Assembly (NCBI RefSeq): GCF_032854445.1
Contig: NC_088295.1
Span: 7,938,501-8,002,500 of the forward strand
Source of the DNA: Liolophura sinensis
Taxonomy: Eukaryota; Mollusca; Polyplacophora; Chitonida; Chitonidae
Direction: 5' to 3'
DNA: 64,000 bases
The notes under the pieces are model-generated. The model did not search any database. It saw only the letters and a program-made list of their open reading frames with translations, and had not been told where the DNA came from. Made by a program: the position numbers and the translations under genes. Shown piece by piece: positions 1-10,885 of the stretch. Positions within the stretch are counted from its first letter, which is position 1; each line of letters opens with the position of its first letter.

Positions 1-262
1 ACGATCTTTTAGCGGAATTCGGTGGCTTATTTTGATTGTTGAGAAGCGCCATTCTGCTTTTCAGAACGATGGCATCAGTTATATGTATGGCTGGAGGATA
101 CCAGAGAGTCCGGATTAAACCATGGACCAACGTTCGGCACCACGAACAGTCAGAGTAGGAGAATCTACAAATTCCCTGGGCATGGCCATGTTGGAACTCC
201 AACCTCATGTGGCCAAGGGGTTGAAAAGCAAGCGCCTTAACCATTCGGCCACGGCCCGTTCC
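1..262 (-). mobile_element. tRNA-derived SINE (partial at window edge)
   Basis: Read on the minus strand, the segment begins near 262 with a tRNA-like head. An A-box-like TGGCCGAATGG lies at 251-241 and a B-box-like GGTTGGAGTTCC at 204-193, which together would form an internal Pol III promoter. About 190 bp of non-tRNA body follow and run off the window edge. The head resembles a Ser/Leu-type tRNA with a long variable region, but no clean cloverleaf closes. I therefore call it a SINE rather than a functional tRNA. Its body differs from the SINE family that dominates the rest of the window. Confidence 0.5.
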
Positions 263-1297
263 TAGCGACACCAGTAATGGCGTATGGCCATCTGGTGTTA
301 AAGTGGACATACAGAAAAAGATGAAAATTGCACAATACACCTTACATTGGGACCGATTTAGATTGCATAAGGTGTGCGCAGAATCGTGTCGAATTGTGTT
401 GATTTAAACGACTCCTCCACGCAGTGTATAACTTTGTAATTTGCTTGTTTGTTTAAACTTGCTCATTATTTTGAATTTGAGACGAGTCTGGGAGAATTCT
501 GTATTACTATCCGTCATTATTTTCACATTGGTATACGTTGATATTTCTCTACGGAACATGAGGCGTGTTCTGTTCCCTTACCACATATATGTATGTGATC
601 ACCTTTGGTGTGAAATACCGTGACAAATGCTTAAAAGGCTCAAAGTTTTAAAAAAAAGTTGATTATTTTCTGCTTTTTTCATATACATCATACGTCTATG
701 CGCGTACACTTTGCAATACGATTTCAAATTAAAGTGTCAATACAAAAGTGCTTGGGGAGATCATCAGTCTTAACCCGCGAGCACTTGTACAGGCTAAGCG
801 CTGTATAAGAGGCCCACATGCTTGGGCCATATACACGCAAACAACTTCGTCCATTTACAAGAGGCATAACGGACATATTTTAATTCGTGTATGTACCACA
901 CGACTGCTATGGTACATAGCATACAACAGTGGTTTGCCAGTTGGTTAACGCTCTAGCTATAACTGTTCATTCATTCACACGCCACTGCTTTGGAACTGTA
1001 ATATGGAATCTATGAGATTTCCACGGTGAGGTTTTAGAAGGAAGTAGGCCATGTAATCTACACGCGTCTACTTAGATCAACAGCCAGCCAACATTGAAGG
1101 TAATTATATTCCTCTATCAATGTTCTGTATAATTATATGGAATTACACCTTTAACTGTTTTATTTGTTTTATATAACTACATGCAGCAAAGACTAGGTGT
1201 ACACTGGTGTGAAAGTCCATCTGAATTTCATGTACAGCGTAGTAAACATGTTCATTTGCCTTTCTAAACAAGAAACGTACACCAATAGGGCCTATAT
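263..1297. other. Non-genic flank of the LINE
   Basis: Only short open frames without splice context or recognisable domains occur here. I see no gene, repeat array or SINE. The segment is AT-rich and ends at the LINE's target-site duplication. Confidence 0.5.
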
Positions 1298-1309
1298 GAC
1301 CAAAAAAGA
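1298..1309. repeat. LINE target-site duplication, 3' side
   Basis: The 12 bases GACCAAAAAAGA directly abut the (GAAT)n tail of the LINE and recur exactly at 7157-7168, on the far side of its 5' end. This is the expected footprint of target-primed reverse transcription. Confidence 0.75.
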
Positions 1310-1573
1310 ATGAATGAATGAATGATTATGGCTTAACGCCACATCGGCAATATTTCAGCTATATCCTGGCGAGAACAAGGTGAAAACGCGAGACGGTTAA
1401 GGTTTTCGATATGATAATATGAACATCAAAAGTAAAACAAAAAGTACAGACATGTTTAAAATCGCATAAAAGAAAAAATAAGAGTTAAAACTCGAAAACC
1501 AGGGTTATATATTACATGTATAAATCTATATGTATATAACTGTTTATCTATAGATATTTGTGACAATCAAAAT

Positions 1574-4500
1574 TTATATTTTATGATATAGGCCAATGGC
1601 CTTCAAATAATTTATGACAACATCGCCAGCGATGCTGTCAAATAAATCATATATAGAGTTGACTGTGTAGAACCTTTGCCGAACATGGGCAAAGTCTACA
1701 CAGTCAACCAGAATATGTTTGATGCCATATTGAGCATCACATCCAACACACTCGGGAGCACTGTGTGTTAGACGAGAATGTCCAATACGGCATCTCGTTG
1801 AAACGACTTGGTCTCTACGAGACATATCAAGTGTATATGAATTATAGCCAATGACAGGATGAATGACATGCAGTTTATTGTAAACCTGCAGATCCCATTC
1901 ACCCTGCCAAAGGCGACGAATATATTTAACAATATTAGACTTAAGATCATTATATGGCATTTTAACTTTCGACAAAGGTTTAGTAAGGGCAGCTTTTGCC
2001 TCCCTGTCTACGACTGTGTTTCCATGGATACCAACATGACTTGGTATCCAGCAGAATAGGATATCTTTACCTCTTTTAATTAGTTTTCGGTGTATGGCTA
2101 ATATTTCGAGGATCAACGGATTTTTAAATTTATTATTCTGTATTGCCAAAAGGCTGGAAAGCGAGTCGCTGCATATCACAGCCCTCTGAGCATGCCCAGA
2201 AGAGACATATGATAAGGCCAGGAGTATAGCCCTGGCCTCCGCAGAAAAGATTGAAGACGAGGATGGAAGACGAAGAGAAGCAACTCGCTGCTCTAAGACA
2301 GCTGCAGCTGCAACCCTATCCCCATCCTTTGACCCATCAGTATATATAAATTTATAATCCGAATATTTAGCCTTAATTTCAGCAAAACCTTGCTGAATTA
2401 TAAGAGGATTTGTATTTGATTTATTATATTTACGTAGATCAAATATCAATTTAGGTTGTGGAAAAAGCCATGGTGGGGACTCCGGAAAAGACACCGGAGC
2501 TATGTCCCCAAGTTTAATGTTGGCTTCCACAATATGGTCCCTAACACGAACACCGAACGAAGGGATCGTGTTAGAACATTTAGTATATTTGTCTACATAT
2601 AATGGATTGAAAACACAGTCGTAGGCAGGGTTTGTTGGATGAGCTTTAAGCTTTGTAGCATATTGAAGGCTCAGTTTTACACGCCTGTGATGTAAAGAAG
2701 GCTCGTTAGCCTCTACGTATAAACTTTCTACTGGTGAGGTTCTAAAAGCACCAAGGCTGAGCCTCAAACCTTGGTGATGAACAGGATCCAACATTTTAAT
2801 ATACGACTTCCTAGCGGAACCGTAAATGATGGATCCATAGTCCAATTTAGACCTCACCAGAAAACGATATAAATTAAGTAAAACTGATCGGTCAGCACCC
2901 CAATCGGTGCTAGACACGACCTTAATTATATCAAGAGCCTTTGTACATTCAGCTTTAAGCATTTTAATATGAGGTATAAAAGATAGCTTACTATCAAATA
3001 TTATACCTAAAAATTTTGTTTCTCCAACAATTTTAACCTGTTCACCACAAAAATTAAGCTGAGGGTCAAGATGATGAAGTTTCCGTTTATTACAAAAATG
3101 CATACCGACGGTTTTAGACGTTGAAAATCTTCAGTTGCCCATTTCTCGATCTTATTGAGACAAAGCTGCAACTGTCGTTCGATATTATTCATATTTTTAG
3201 CTCGGTAGCATATAAGGAAATCATCCACGTATAAAGAACCCTCTGTGCCTGATGTTACTGTTTTTGCTAGGCTATTTATTTTTATGCTAAACAGAGTTGG
3301 TGATAGAATGCTGCCCTGGGGTACACCCATTTCCTGCTCATAAGAGTCAGAAAGAGTGGAACCCACCCGTACCTTAAACTGACGATCAGATAAAAATTCG
3401 GACATAAATATAGGTAAGCGACCTTTTAGACCCATATTCGCGAGATCTTTTAAAATACCATATTTCCATTTGGTGTCGTAGGCCTTTTCAAGGTCAAAAA
3501 TATGGACACCACATGTTCATTATTGATGAAGCCATCGGTAATAAAGGTTTCGAATCGAACAAGGTGATCCATGGTAGATCTACCTTGCCGAAAACCGCAG
3601 TGAATATGAGATAAAAGCTTGTTGGTTTCAAGAAACCAAACAAGTCTATCTTTAATCATCCGTTCCATAGTCTTACAGACACAGCTGGTAAGAGCTATGG
3701 GACGGTAATTATTTGTATCAGTATGATCCTTACCCGGTTTGGGAACCGGAATAATACACGCCTCCCTCCATGATGGTGGAAAATTACCAGTTATCCAAAT
3801 ATCATTAAGCAAGTCCAGGAGAGTCTCCAGTGGCTCAATGGTTCAGAAACTTATAATATACATTATCAGGACCCCAAGCAGTATCGTGGGCCTTTTTTAA
3901 TGCAGTTTTAAGTTCCTTGATATTAAAAGGATGATTATAATCTTCTAAATTCTTAGAAGAAAAGGGCAATTTAATTTTCTCCTTCTGGTTTTTAATACGT
4001 TGGAATTCTTTAGAATAATTCTCAGAAGAAGATTTGTTTGAAATTGTTTCAGCTAGTTTATTTTTGCTATATCGGGTGGAGAAGTTAATATATTATCTCC
4101 ATCTTTTTAATGCTGAACTTTTGCTTTATTATTTTTGCCCTTAAGTTTCTGAACCATGTTCCAGGCCTTACGCATGGGTGTTTTTGACGTAATGTCTGAA
4201 ACAAAGTTCCGCCAACAAGATCGTCTCTTGGACTTGAGTAATAAGTTAGCTCTAAAAATACGAACCTGGTTTAAGTTATTATCAGTAGGACATATATTAA
4301 AATTTCGCTCGGCCTTTTTGCGGTCTTTAATGGCTTTGCGACAGTCCTTATCATACCAGGGTTTGCTTTTGGATTGTGGATTTGTCGAGGTTTTAGGGAT
4401 AGTTCTATCGGCAGCTCGTAATACAAGCTCGTTAAATTATAATATAGGATCATTTGTTGCATTGAGAGTCTCTGGAGAGATATCAGCCTCGCAGAACATC

Positions 4501-5223
4501 TCAAATGCGATCCAATCTGCTTTATCGAATTTCCACCTAGCTACACGTTCTAAAGAATTAGAAGTGATATGCTCTAGGATAATAGGAAAATGGTCACTAC
4601 CACAAAGATCGTCATGCACCTTCCAAGAAAAATCTGGGAGAAGTGATGGATCCGTGATAGTGAGATCGATAGCAGAATAAGTGTCATTACCCGGATGTAA
4701 ATAGGTATTAGAAGCATCATTGAAATAACACAGTTCTTCCTTACATAAGACGTCTTCTACTATCTTGCCCTTATTATTTATGTTATTACTGCCCCATAGA
4801 GGGTTATGGGAATTAAAATCTCCCAGTATTATAAACGGTTTAGGTAATTGTTGTGTAAGATTATGTAACTCATTGGCTGACAAAGAAGTGTTCGGAGGTA
4901 TATACACCGAACATCATGTGACTGTTTTACACAATGAAACACGAACAGCCACAGCCTGAAGCTCTGTATTCAGAGCAGCAGGGCTGTGGATAATGCTGTT
5001 ATTTATGAATATCGAGGAGCCGCCTGCAGCTCGCTCTTCTTCATTTGAATAAGTACTATATAATGAATAATTTTTAAGAGTTATTTTATCTTTGGCAGGT
5101 GTCTTCAGTTTCCTGAAGGCAGAGGGAAACTGGATTGAAAGATTGAACTAGCTGTGTTATTTCAATAAAATTAACCTTAAGACCTCGACAATTCCATTGT
5201 ATAATTTTGTCTAAAGAAGACAT
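1574..5223 (-). pseudogene. LINE ORF2 (endonuclease-RT-RNase H), broken by frameshifts
   Basis: The start at 5223-5221 overlaps the ORF1 stop and opens with a typical endonuclease N-terminus (QWNCRGL). The endonuclease continues around 4907-4437 with GDFN and SDHFP motifs. Reverse transcriptase pieces lie at 3812-3450 (NNYRPIAL, FRQGRST) and 3435-3007 (GVPQGSILSP, then the catalytic YVDD). The 3103-1574 frame carries the RT thumb and a C-terminal RNase H with IYTDGS, the central acidic residues and WIPSHVGIHGN. The pieces are in different frames, with breaks near 3105, 3440, 3500 and between 3810 and 5150. No single protein can be made from this copy. Confidence 0.85.
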
Positions 5224-6461
5224 TATGGAGGAAGGCGTATGGGGGATTTCTCTTTATGTTTGGACCGTGCACGACCCTTCCTGGGAGATCGGCTGTTAGA
5301 TCTCCCTGGTGCGGGTGATGTATCCATCACCTCCGCATCTGAGGTTGAAGGACCAACGTCCTCCAGCGATCCAAACCTATTAAAAGTTTGGACAAAATCC
5401 CTAGTGGCCTTAGAGGGACGCTCTGTGGGGCCACTAGGTTTATTATTTTCATTACGAGATTTATTTTCAGACTTAGTTCTGGCAGGTTTGTTTTTGCTTT
5501 GATCAGGCTCAGGGTTATCAGTTTGTTTTGTAATATTTACTGGGTTTTTTTGAGTTACTGTAGTCGTCTGGGTTGAGCAGGAATTACAGGCAGGTTGAGC
5601 AGCAGGTTGTAGAGAAGTAGGTCTGTCGTTTCCAATGGGCCAAGTCAATGAGGTTTGAGTAGCAACAGATGCTACTCGCTTGACCGCATTGGCAAATGAA
5701 GTCTGCAGTGAAGTATTAGGAGACGAGACTAGTTTGCGGGCCTCCTGATACGATATATTGTTTTTAGTTTTTATAGTGATTATTTGTTTTTCTTTGACGA
5801 AAAGTGGGCAGTCCTTAGAGGAGGCCATGTGATCTCCACTGCAATTGCAGCACTTTGCTGTGCTGCTACAGTCGAAACCATCATGACCTTCACTGCCGCA
5901 CCGAAAACAAACCAGTTTATTTTTGCATTGGCCCTTGCCATGACCAAACTTTTGACAGTTAAAACAACCTGTCGGGTTAGGGATATACAATTCGACACTA
6001 ACCCTATACGGGCCAATGTAGATATACGACGGAATAGATTTACTGTTAAATGTTAGAAGATATGTATTTAGTTTAATGATGTTACCAGATTTCTTCATAG
6101 TGAAGCGTTTCACTCTGGTAACACCCTGCGATTTCAGTTCTGTACAGATTTCGTCTTCTGATAGATCAATGATATCCTGATCCTTGTCACGTATAATTCC
6201 CTCACAGCTGTTCAGGGAATTATGGGGGGATGTATACACAGGAATATCAGTTATTTTATTCAAAGCTAATAAATTAATGGACTGTTGTTTCTGAAAACAT
6301 TCAATGAGAATGTCTCCGGATCGTAATTTTTTGACGTTTTTTAAAGTACCTGCTGATCCCTGCAAGGCCCTTTTAAGTACAAATGGATGAATTTTTGAGG
6401 CCGGCTTCTGTTCACTCTTTGTCGAGAGAACGATGAAAGCCGGCCAACTGTCCGTTATCAA
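5223..6461 (-). CDS. LINE ORF1, Gag-like nucleic-acid-binding protein
   Basis: This is a 412-residue open frame. Two canonical CCHC knuckles (C-x2-C-x4-H-x4-C) sit near residues 165-195: CFNCQKFGHGKGQC and CFRCGSEGHDGFDC. A third, less regular one (CCNCSGDHMASSKDC) follows. The C-terminal third is Ser/Pro/Lys-rich and ends in a basic stretch. Such ORF1 proteins bind the element RNA and form the ribonucleoprotein. The frame probably does not start at its first ATG. An ATG at 6537 in another frame opens a Ser/Lys-rich stretch that would join this frame by a shift near 6450-6460, so the N-terminus is likely frameshifted. The TAA stop overlaps the ATG of ORF2 as TAATG. Confidence 0.82.
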   Translation of the reverse strand: MITDSWPAFIVLSTKSEQKPASKIHPFVLKRALQGSAGTLKNVKKLRSGDILIECFQKQQSINLLALNKITDIPVYTSPHNSLNSCEGIIRDKDQDIIDLSEDEICTELKSQGVTRVKRFTMKKSGNIIKLNTYLLTFNSKSIPSYIYIGPYRVSVELYIPNPTGCFNCQKFGHGKGQCKNKLVCFRCGSEGHDGFDCSSTAKCCNCSGDHMASSKDCPLFVKEKQIITIKTKNNISYQEARKLVSSPNTSLQTSFANAVKRVASVATQTSLTWPIGNDRPTSLQPAAQPACNSCSTQTTTVTQKNPVNITKQTDNPEPDQSKNKPARTKSENKSRNENNKPSGPTERPSKATRDFVQTFNRFGSLEDVGPSTSDAEVMDTSPAPGRSNSRSPRKGRARSKHKEKSPIRLPP

Positions 6462-6539
6462 CTGAGTCAGCCAAAACCTCTAATTTGCTCTTCTTATCAG
6501 CACTTGAAATCGGCTGAGAGGAAGGCCTGTTAGTCATAC

Positions 6540-7156
6540 TGGAGAAAGGTGTGATGAAGACATGGCGTATATATATATATAAATTTCACCCCATATATTC
6601 CCCACCCACCACGGAGTGCCAACAAGGGCGATGCCTGAACCTGGGAATACCCAGCAGGAAAGACACCAAGGATTCCATATGAGGTATACTCGAACAGATT
6701 GATTTATACCAACAGGTTAAATTCAATCTACTCGATTGACCCATGAGCCACCGCCTCAAAACGTAGTCCCGCAAACGAAGTTTCAGAAATAACATTTTCT
6801 TGAAGGAATAGTGTTATGGAGAAATTCTGGGACAACGCAGAGGCAAGACATGACGAAGCCGATTGATTGGACCGGGCCCATCCGACCTCCCGTCTCTCTC
6901 CAAGTAAGGGCCAAAGTGGCGTGTTGGGCGTGAGGATCTCGCAAGACCAACCCACCCTCAGCCACCAGGATCCCGTCCTCGTAGATTACCCACGGCAAAC
7001 AGGTCGCTCCCCGGTTGCCTCTCACACAACCGAGAAGATGTGAACCTATTATATTCACCGGGCTCACACAGGAGAGCTCTAGGTTAGTCGACTTTTACGA
7101 CAAGCTTGCCTAGAGGGCTGAGGTCCTATTCTTATCACCCCGGAAACCCCACAGGG
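6540..7156 (-). promoter_or_regulatory. LINE 5' UTR / internal promoter region
   Basis: The segment lies between the element's 5' end, set by the target-site duplication at 7157-7168, and ORF1. It is more GC-rich than its flanks and holds no convincing protein frame. The stretch around 7085-7150 has short complementary pieces able to form hairpins. LINE 5' UTRs normally hold the internal promoter. No specific binding site is claimed. Confidence 0.5.
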
Positions 7157-7168
7157 GACCAAAAAAGA
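7157..7168. repeat. LINE target-site duplication, 5' side
   Basis: Second exact copy of GACCAAAAAAGA (see 1298-1309), immediately outside the 5' end of the element. Confidence 0.75.
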
Positions 7169-7571
7169 CGATATCTAAATGTAATGAGTCGATACAACAT
7201 TAACAGGTGCGTGTATTCTTGTAGAGCTTGCGTGGAGGTATCTAGTAGCTCTTTCACGCGTGACGGTGTTCGGATTCACGTGTTTGAATGTGTGTTGTCG
7301 CGTGTCACAATTTGGTATATAGACCACTGTACAGATGTTGAATGTCAGTATGTGAGTTTCAAATGGCGGCATTCACGATAGATAGCACTATAGATGTCAC
7401 ATAGCTATATATGTGAGTTTCGAGTTTAATTCGCATGGTGGTATTTATTTGGTATATATAGCACAATGTTGATTTCACACGTTCGTATTTCACAGGGCTA
7501 CAGATGCGACATGACTGCATACAAAAATGTCTCACATGATAGCATTTGAATGGTACAGCACTCCATATGCG

Positions 7572-7637
7572 TGACGCGACTGAGTTTAGGTTTCAGAAAG
7601 ACTGTGACGCGACTGAGTTTAGGTTTCAGATAGACTG
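7572..7637. repeat. 33-bp tandem duplication
   Basis: Two adjacent, nearly identical 33-bp copies, each starting TGACGCGACTGAGTTTAGG and differing at about one base. Confidence 0.85.
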
Positions 7638-7760
7638 AATGATTGGTGTTTAACGCCGTGCTCAAGACTTTTTCATTTGCATGGCACCGGTCAGGATTAT
7701 AGGTGCAGCGAGCTATGGAAATCGGGGCTGCTCACGTCATGTACCTGACAAACTCTGTGG
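7637..7760 (-). mobile_element. SINE fragment (tail family), minus
   Basis: Reverse complement of the common SINE 3' region: the GATTGGTGTTTAACGCCGT tail is followed by degenerate body sequence. Confidence 0.55.
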
Positions 7761-9554
7761 CCATTTTGTATTTATTGTTCATACACATACATATAGGAAA
7801 TGGCTCGTTGCACATTAATTTCCTTCATGTTGCATCTATAGTGTAACTTATATAAAAAGCCGGACATATATGAACCTACTGTTATTTTGCTGTAAAACAC
7901 GTGTTTCTCTCACCCGGACTGGTCATATTGTGCCAAAGTGACAATACAATATTTATATCTTGAAAAGCTGCGTTGGCCAACGCGACGACACAACATTATA
8001 ACATAAAATTTAGATGCCATGCAGGCCAACGGTTTGCGTTTGCGTACACAGAAAAAATTCGATCATCAGATTTAATTCAACCATGCACGTTGATTGTCTT
8101 TGCTACTATAATTAGCATAACTTGCATTTACTGAATACTCCTGTGTAAAGCAAAATTCAGATGAAGACATGGTATACCTAAAATGTCGTAACGCTGCTTT
8201 GTCGCGCAGCATCAGACTGCAAACCATTGTCCATTGGTTGGAGACTAGAATGTACATGTATAATACACTGAATGACATGCTTACCATGTCAGACAGTACA
8301 ACAGTTACAACTGTGCGGTGTTCATGCTTATTCTATGCTGGGCTGGACGCTACATCAAAGACAAAGAAAACACTAAAAACTGTTCAGGAAAATAGTTGGA
8401 TATATTTATCTATTTATTTTTACAATTTTAACCTATTAAAATGCATTTGAATGTTATATTTTATGGTGGCCTTTTCTGGCCACAGTGGGACCAGTGACAT
8501 CATATAAGATTTTTACCACTTAACACTGATTAGACGCTACATTCCGTCATTCAAAATGCACATACATATAGATCTATGAAGGCATTCGACTTGAAACTAA
8601 TTTTTTCAGGCAAAACGTATAAATGTGACGTATAGCTGATTTATTCTGGGTTGCAACAGACCACTGTAAAATCTTAACTTAAACACAATTTTATTCGGTT
8701 AGAAGAATTCTGAAGAAAAAAAAATCAAACTGTATTCTTTGACAACTTTTGCTGGTCTTTCATTTAATATATACTTCATTTTAAAGTGGTCTTTGCCTTT
8801 AAGGTCTATGGTAATTAGGAATGGTTTCAGATCGCCATGGAGATCAACTTGGAGGACACTGTATATATACATACATGGTCATGTAGAAACAATGTACTTG
8901 AATACATAGACCTACGTATATAACGGAGAGGTTATATACTTATATACAATTAAACAGCAAATTTGAAATATATATGATAATGTTTATACCATCAATATAA
9001 GCTTTTCCTGCTGAAAATGGATTTTGTCAAAAGCATCATTCTGTATGCTTATACTTCTTTTGTAGATAACGCTGTTTTGAGCTGCCAACCTTACTTTCAG
9101 GTTCATGTTGTATTTAACTGTAAGTTTTATACTCGTTTGACATGGATACTGATAGTCAATGCACAGATGTATTTCAGTGTGGTAACAGTGACGCGTCCGC
9201 TTGCCGGAAGCACTTATACACTAAGATGTAAGAGGTTCCATGCAGCACTTCTGCTCCCGCTGCATATAGGTCAGTTACGCGGCCCGAAGTCAGGATGTTT
9301 GTTATGTGTATGCGTGGTTATGGTGTCGTAGTTCCCGAGGGTTCACTCGTCATTTAAGCGAAGAAAAAAATCTTCATTTCGGCATGAAAGACAAATCAAA
9401 TATATGTACACGGCCTTAAACAGGGATTTTATAGATTCACAGGTTGGTGGACCTTAATGACAATTAACGGTCACCGCCTCTCATGTGGCCCTGTGCATAG
9501 TCTAACGCTCGTTAAACGTCGTCCATCAATACATGCATGATGTGTAAATCTTCC

Positions 9555-9660
9555 AGCTATATGTATGTGGAAAAATTCTTGAGTAACTTGCCAAAGTTCA
9601 GTGGTTTATATACCCTGGGCACTCCGGTTTCCTCTACAGATAAAGCTGACCACCATCGAA
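9555..9660 (+). mobile_element. SINE fragment, plus
   Basis: It shares the stretch CTTGCCAAAG...CAGTGGTTTA...CTCCGGTTTCCTCTAC with the copies at 24335-24505 and 47340-47490. These three form a second SINE subfamily with the same kind of tail. Confidence 0.5.
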
Positions 9661-10277
9661 AATTGAATAATTGATAATTAAAGAAATTCTTGAGAAAAGG
9701 CTGATGATGTTAAGCAACAATCACATGATAGTGGACTCGAAGGGAAGCTGAAGCAGGTGAACAAGGTCATCAGATATCACTTTTAACAGATGTGGGCATG
9801 TACCAGAAAATGTAAACGCAAACAATAGAGTCTGTCTGAAAAAGTCAGATGACAACGTTAATATGTTCAGTACGTATAGATCGACGTTACAATCAGCACT
9901 TATAATGCAGAGATGTCTATATCTGGAAATCACAAAAATCACTCATCCGTTTCGAAACTGTAAGAGTATACACTATGATCTCTTTGTATACACAAATACA
10001 TGTACATTTTGTGATAGGCCTATATCTATGTGCGTGTAAATGTAGCCTGTATAGTAAGTATTCAAATAAGTCAGCTTGGTGTCTGGGGTTAATTTCTTTT
10101 ACCTACATGTATACTGTTACGTATGGCTGGATATAGGAGAGGAGAACGATAATTTATAGATACCATATCGATCCGTTTTGAGAAGAAAACTTAGGCCCAC
10201 AGGCCTTCACACAGGTAAGCAATGTTATGCTTTCTATATAAGTTTGGGGGTCGTATACATGTATATGTAGGTGTATT

Positions 10278-10330
10278 TTATTTATTTATTTGATTGGTGT
10301 TTTACGCCGTACTCAAGAATATTTGTGCGT
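10278..10330 (-). mobile_element. SINE 3' tail fragment, minus
   Basis: Contains TTTATTTGATTGGTGTTTTACGCCGTACTCAAGAATA, the reverse complement of the standard tail (motif given in overlapping parts: TTTATTTGATTGGTG, ACGCCGTACTCAAGAATA). Confidence 0.6.
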
Positions 10331-10599
10331 AATTTGGCTGTATTGCATTATTGACCGCTATAATATGACAGCGATGCAGGGTTGATTTTTTACCACCTTT
10401 TTCTGCACTGTCAGAAACTTTGAACTGTCGCAGCTACTGCATTATTTGACCATATCATTTCACATCATAAGTATATTAGTCACTTCATTAGATATCTTAA
10501 TCATCTCAATTGTTAGACATGCTGGTCAGGCCGCTCAATATATGCCTACCGCGTGCCAGAGTGACCTGTTCAACTTCTGTGGATCGCAGTCAAGCTGAA

Positions 10600-10740
10600 G
10601 GGAAACCCCCGTCCGACGTCATGCTGTGACGTTTGTTACCGCCATATTTGTTTTTGACATTGGGAGGGCTGACTTGCCATTATAAGAACAATGTGAACAC
10701 ACTGACATTTTTGAACTGCGTGATACATATTGAATGAGCA
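10600..10740 (+). promoter_or_regulatory. Candidate TMC promoter
   Basis: This is a CpG-richer patch just upstream of the proposed first TMC exon. It holds GACGTCA at 10615-10621 and TGACGTT at about 10627-10633 (CREB/ATF-like), and GCCATATTTG at 10641-10650 (YY1-like). There is no clear TATA box. Promoter function is inferred from position and motif clustering only. Confidence 0.4.
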
Positions 10741-10885
10741 ATGCATGCCCATTCTGTGAACTCTGCGGCAGAGGAAGAGCGGGCGAGACTTCTGCGGGGT
10801 TCTGGCGAAATGGCCAGTTCAAACAGGGATAGGTTGGCACAGTCAGTTTATCATGGAGGCGCGGATTGCGCAGAGCCCAGTCGCC
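10741..10885 (+). CDS. Tentative first coding exon of the TMC gene
   Basis: The frame from ATG 10741 runs 48 codons plus one base to a consensus donor gtgagt at 10886. That phase exactly fits the acceptor at 18229, where exon 2 starts with two bases of a split codon. The composition is Glu/Arg-rich and the local CpG content is higher than in flanking DNA. An in-frame internal ATG at codon 24 is an alternative start; the ATG at 10853 is out of phase. The link across a 7.3-kb intron rests on phase and promoter-like context only. Confidence 0.4.

Larger units (their letters stand above)
1310..7156 (-). mobile_element. I/Nimb-type non-LTR retrotransposon, full length but frame-broken
   Basis: This is a 5.85-kb element on the minus strand. 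In 5'-to-3' order of the element it contains: a roughly 600-bp 5' UTR (7156-6540); ORF1 with three zinc knuckles (6461-5223); ORF2 with apurinic-type endonuclease, reverse transcriptase and RNase H regions (5223-1574); and a 3' UTR ending in (ATTC)n at 1327-1310. A 12-bp target-site duplication flanks it (1298-1309 and 7157-7168), so both ends are defined and the copy is not 5'-truncated. A C-terminal RNase H in ORF2 together with CCHC knuckles in ORF1 fits the I/Nimb group. ORF2 is split across frames, so this copy looks inactive unless the breaks are sequencing errors. Confidence 0.88.
7169..10600. other. Intergenic region between LINE and TMC promoter
   Basis: No gene is supported. The longest open frame (9017-9331) has no domain and no splice context. 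The segment contains a 33-bp tandem duplication and three SINE fragments, listed separately, and is otherwise AT-rich unique-looking DNA. Confidence 0.5.

Noticed and set aside
185-262. Possible tRNA gene (minus)
   Set aside because: A and B boxes are present but no proper cloverleaf; a SINE body follows.
9017-9331. 104-codon plus-strand frame
   Set aside because: No splice context, domain or neighbouring exons.
10619-10840. Minus-strand frame over the TMC promoter
   Set aside because: The mirror of the CpG-rich first-exon region; no similarity recognised.
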